Shown here piece by piece: positions 30,879 to 32,849 of a DNA stretch of 32,849 nt. The notes under the pieces are model-generated. The model was given only the letters and a program-made list of their open reading frames with translations. It made no database searches and was not told where the DNA came from. The translations under genes were made by a program, and so were the position numbers. Origin of the DNA: Lachnoclostridium sp. UBA3262 (lineage in GTDB: Bacteria; Bacillota; Clostridia; Lachnospirales; Lachnospiraceae); NCBI GenBank assembly GCA_002362575.1, contig DEUM01000004.1:16453-49301 (forward strand). Direction: 5' to 3'. How positions within the stretch are numbered: the first letter of the stretch is position 1; each line of letters starts with the position of its first letter.

Positions 30879-32501
30879 ATGGTTGTATTGGATGGAAAGA
30901 GCGTGTATGGAGGCATTGCGATTGGCAGGATATCCATATTTGATAAAGGCGAAAGCCAGGTTAAAAGAGAAGTAGTGGATGATGTCCCGGCAGAAATTGA
31001 CCGCTTTACGACAGCAAAGGAGAAGGCCAAGGAGCAGCTTCAAAAGCTCTACGATAAGGCAATTAAAGAAGTGGGCGAGGCAAACGCCATGATTTTCGAA
31101 GTCCATCAGATGATGCTAGATGATTTGGATTATGTCGAATCCATTACGAACATGATTGAAACGCAGAAAATCAATGCAGAGTTTGCAGTAGCGACGACAG
31201 GCGACAACTTTTCCCAGATGTTTGCTGCAATGGATGACGCTTATATGAAGGAACGTGCGGCTGATGTGAAGGATATTTCTAATCGTGTGATTATGATTCT
31301 TCAGGGGAAGGAAACAGATGGCATACAGAGTGACGAGCCGGTTATTCTGGTGGCAGAAGACCTTGCACCGAGTGAGACGGTACAATTGGATAAGAGTAAG
31401 GTACTTTCCTTTGTGACTCGTCTTGGCTCTACAAATTCACATACGGCGATACTGGCAAGAACCATGAACATCCCGGCACTGATTGGTGTAAATTTTGAGC
31501 AGGGAATGGATGGAAAAATGGCGGTAGTCGATGGGTTCGAAGGGAAAATATACATTGAACCGGACGAGGAGACGCTAAAGAAATTTGAGGAGCGCAGGGA
31601 AGAAGAAGAACGGAAGAAAAAACTTCTTCTTGAGCTGAAGGGCAAGGAAAATGTAACGCTGGATGGAAAGAAAATCAATTTGTATGCGAATATTGGCGGT
31701 GTGTCAGACGTAGCAAATGTTTTGTCAAATGACGCTGGTGGAATTGGACTGTTCCGAAGTGAGTTCCTGTATCTGGAGTCGGATACATATCCGGCGGAGG
31801 AAGAACAGTTTAAGGCATACAAGACGGTAGCAGAGACGATGGCAGGAAAAAAGGTTATCATCCGGACACTGGATATCGGTGCTGACAAGCAGGTAGATTA
31901 TTTTGAACTGGATAAAGAGGATAATCCAGCAATGGGATATCGCGCCATCCGTATCTGCCTTGACCGGAAAGAAATTTTCAGAACGCAGCTCAGGGCCATC
32001 TACAGGGCCAGCCATTATGGTACCATATCCATTATGTTTCCGATGATTATTTCTGTCAGTGAGGTGAAAGAGATAAAAGGAATTGTGGAAGATGTGAAAA
32101 ACGAGCTGGATTCACAGGGAATTCCGTATGGAGAGGTGGAACTCGGTATCATGATAGAGACGCCAGCGGCGGCTATGATTAGTGATTTACTGGCAAAGGA
32201 GGTAGATTTCTTCAGTGTTGGTACAAATGATTTAACACAGTACACACTGGCGATTGACAGGCAGAATCCAAAGTTGGATAATATTTACGATTCCCATCAT
32301 GAGGCAATTCTCAGGATGCTAAAGATGATTGCAGATAACGCCCACAAGGAAGGCTGCTGGGTTGGAATATGCGGTGAGCTTGGCGCAGATACGACGCTGA
32401 CAGAGAAGTTTTTGCGGATGGGATATGATGAATTGTCAGTAACCCCGTCTATGATATTGCAAGTACGGGATGCGATTCGGAAAATTGATTTATCAAAATA
32501 A
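30879..32501 (+). CDS. ptsI: PTS enzyme I (phosphoenolpyruvate-protein phosphotransferase)
   Basis: The 540-residue enzyme I has the phosphohistidine site GSTNSHTAILART (His188). In the PEP-binding barrel it has GIGLFRSEFLYL, GYRAIRICLD, the signature FFSVGTNDLTQYTLA and the catalytic Cys498 in GICGELGAD. The N-terminal HPr-binding helices include an EVHQMMLDD segment. It takes phosphate from phosphoenolpyruvate and gives it to HPr. The start follows GGAGGG, 38 bases after ptsH. A strong terminator follows. Its normal length and intact motifs indicate a working enzyme. Confidence 0.96.
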   Translation: MVVLDGKSVYGGIAIGRISIFDKGESQVKREVVDDVPAEIDRFTTAKEKAKEQLQKLYDKAIKEVGEANAMIFEVHQMMLDDLDYVESITNMIETQKINAEFAVATTGDNFSQMFAAMDDAYMKERAADVKDISNRVIMILQGKETDGIQSDEPVILVAEDLAPSETVQLDKSKVLSFVTRLGSTNSHTAILARTMNIPALIGVNFEQGMDGKMAVVDGFEGKIYIEPDEETLKKFEERREEEERKKKLLLELKGKENVTLDGKKINLYANIGGVSDVANVLSNDAGGIGLFRSEFLYLESDTYPAEEEQFKAYKTVAETMAGKKVIIRTLDIGADKQVDYFELDKEDNPAMGYRAIRICLDRKEIFRTQLRAIYRASHYGTISIMFPMIISVSEVKEIKGIVEDVKNELDSQGIPYGEVELGIMIETPAAAMISDLLAKEVDFFSVGTNDLTQYTLAIDRQNPKLDNIYDSHHEAILRMLKMIADNAHKEGCWVGICGELGADTTLTEKFLRMGYDELSVTPSMILQVRDAIRKIDLSK

Positions 32502-32511
32502 AATTTTTGCC

Positions 32512-32542
32512 AAAAACGGGTGCTTATTGGCACCCGTTTTTT
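32512..32542 (+). terminator. Rho-independent terminator of the fru-pts operon
   Basis: ACGGGTGC (32516-32523) pairs perfectly with GCACCCGT (32530-32537) around TTATTG. It is preceded by A residues and followed by six T (32537-32542), so it may work in both directions. Confidence 0.9.
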
Positions 32543-32648
32543 ATGGTTCTTTTTCCCTGCCTGCTGCCGCAATCATTATTTAATAGAATTTATTAAAAAA
32601 TTTAATAATAATTTAAGCCATTTTTCTGAATAAAGTAGGGCAGAGATA

Positions 32649-32700
32649 TTGCAAGGCGTGAAAAATGATTATATAATAAATCTGATTTATTATATAATCA
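32649..32700 (+). promoter_or_regulatory. Promoter overlapped by a perfect 17-bp inverted repeat
   Basis: TTGCAA (32649-32654) and TATAAT (32672-32677) are 17 bases apart. TGATTATATAATAAATC (32666-32682) is the exact reverse complement of 32684-32700, with one base between. It contains the -10 box and ends 8 bases before AAAGGAGG (32709-32716). This is probably an operator for an unknown dimeric regulator, or a leader hairpin. The upstream part, 32543-32648, is AT-rich with no gene. Confidence 0.6.
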
Positions 32701-32723
32701 GATGATACAAAGGAGGCATATTG

Positions 32724-32849
32724 ATGAAAAAGAGATTATCCATTTGGCTTTGTCTTGTGCTTGTTTTGTCATTGGTCTTTTCACCGGATATGGCAGAAGC
32801 TAAGAAAAAGTCTAAGATAAAGCTGAATGAAAGGTCTAATCCCCCAGCT
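32724..32849 (+). CDS. Secreted protein, N-terminal part only (runs off the window)
   Basis: The 42 visible residues start 7 bases after AAAGGAGG. They make a typical signal peptide: basic MKKR, a hydrophobic core, and a likely cleavage after AEA (about residue 26). The mature start KKKSKIKLNERSNPPA is basic and resembles the beginning of cell-surface proteins with bacterial Ig-like domains. That comparison rests on very few residues, and the function cannot be given. Confidence 0.7.
   Translation, partial: MKKRLSIWLCLVLVLSLVFSPDMAEAKKKSKIKLNERSNPPA

Overview
The window looks like part of a chromosome from a gut-type, low-to-moderate GC Firmicute, most likely a member of the Lachnospiraceae. 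This placement is an inference from the gene set (RNase Y, FliB-type methylase, GH43 xylan enzyme, fruRKA-ptsHI operon), from strong AAAGGAGG ribosome-binding sites and from protein wording, not from a database search. Every gene I can support lies on the + strand. I found no tRNA, rRNA, CRISPR array, transposase or phage gene.

Layout. Positions 249-3097 hold a FliB-like lysine N-methylase and rny (RNase Y), closed by a terminator. Positions 3270-10904 look like one long transcription unit, bounded by a promoter with direct repeats and a strong terminator. It encodes a butirosin-like aminoacyl carrier-protein pathway: a BtrH-like transferase (broken), a PLP decarboxylase (frameshifted), an ATP-grasp ligase and two consecutive acyl carrier proteins. 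After these come a lipoprotein, a matrixin-type secreted metalloprotease with an amber stop, another lipoprotein and a membrane-anchored protein. Positions 11034-15532 hold small housekeeping-type genes (HAM1, a Nudix remnant, SRPBCC, two GNATs, two HADs, DUF2007), several of them damaged. Positions 15635-19535 form an operon of a MATE transporter, a HAD phosphatase and a GH43 glycosidase. Positions 19547-20801 hold a yybP-ykoY (Mn2+) riboswitch with an expression-platform terminator, driving a CaCA cation exchanger. Positions 20815-22736 hold a MarR regulator overlapping citrate synthase. Positions 22752-26444 hold a two-gene island (an Imm26-like protein and an AAA-ATPase/PD-(D/E)XK protein) between two direct copies of a structured intergenic repeat. 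Positions 26668-32542 form the fructose PTS operon fruR-fruK-fruA-ptsH-ptsI, with a 10-bp-periodic operator over its promoter and a terminator. The window ends in the start of a secreted protein whose promoter overlaps a perfect 17-bp inverted repeat.

How it works together. The butirosin-like genes contain all parts needed to load an amino acid on a carrier protein (ATP-grasp plus ACP), decarboxylate it there (PLP enzyme) and transfer it (BtrH-like). They lack the BtrO-type hydroxylase and the BtrG cyclotransferase known from butirosin biosynthesis. Two of its enzymes carry frame-breaking lesions. Four more genes between 8.9 and 15.2 kb also carry a stop, an internal deletion or a truncation, while genes on either side look intact. 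Either this stretch is decaying or the assembly has local errors; that question decides whether the pathway is functional here.
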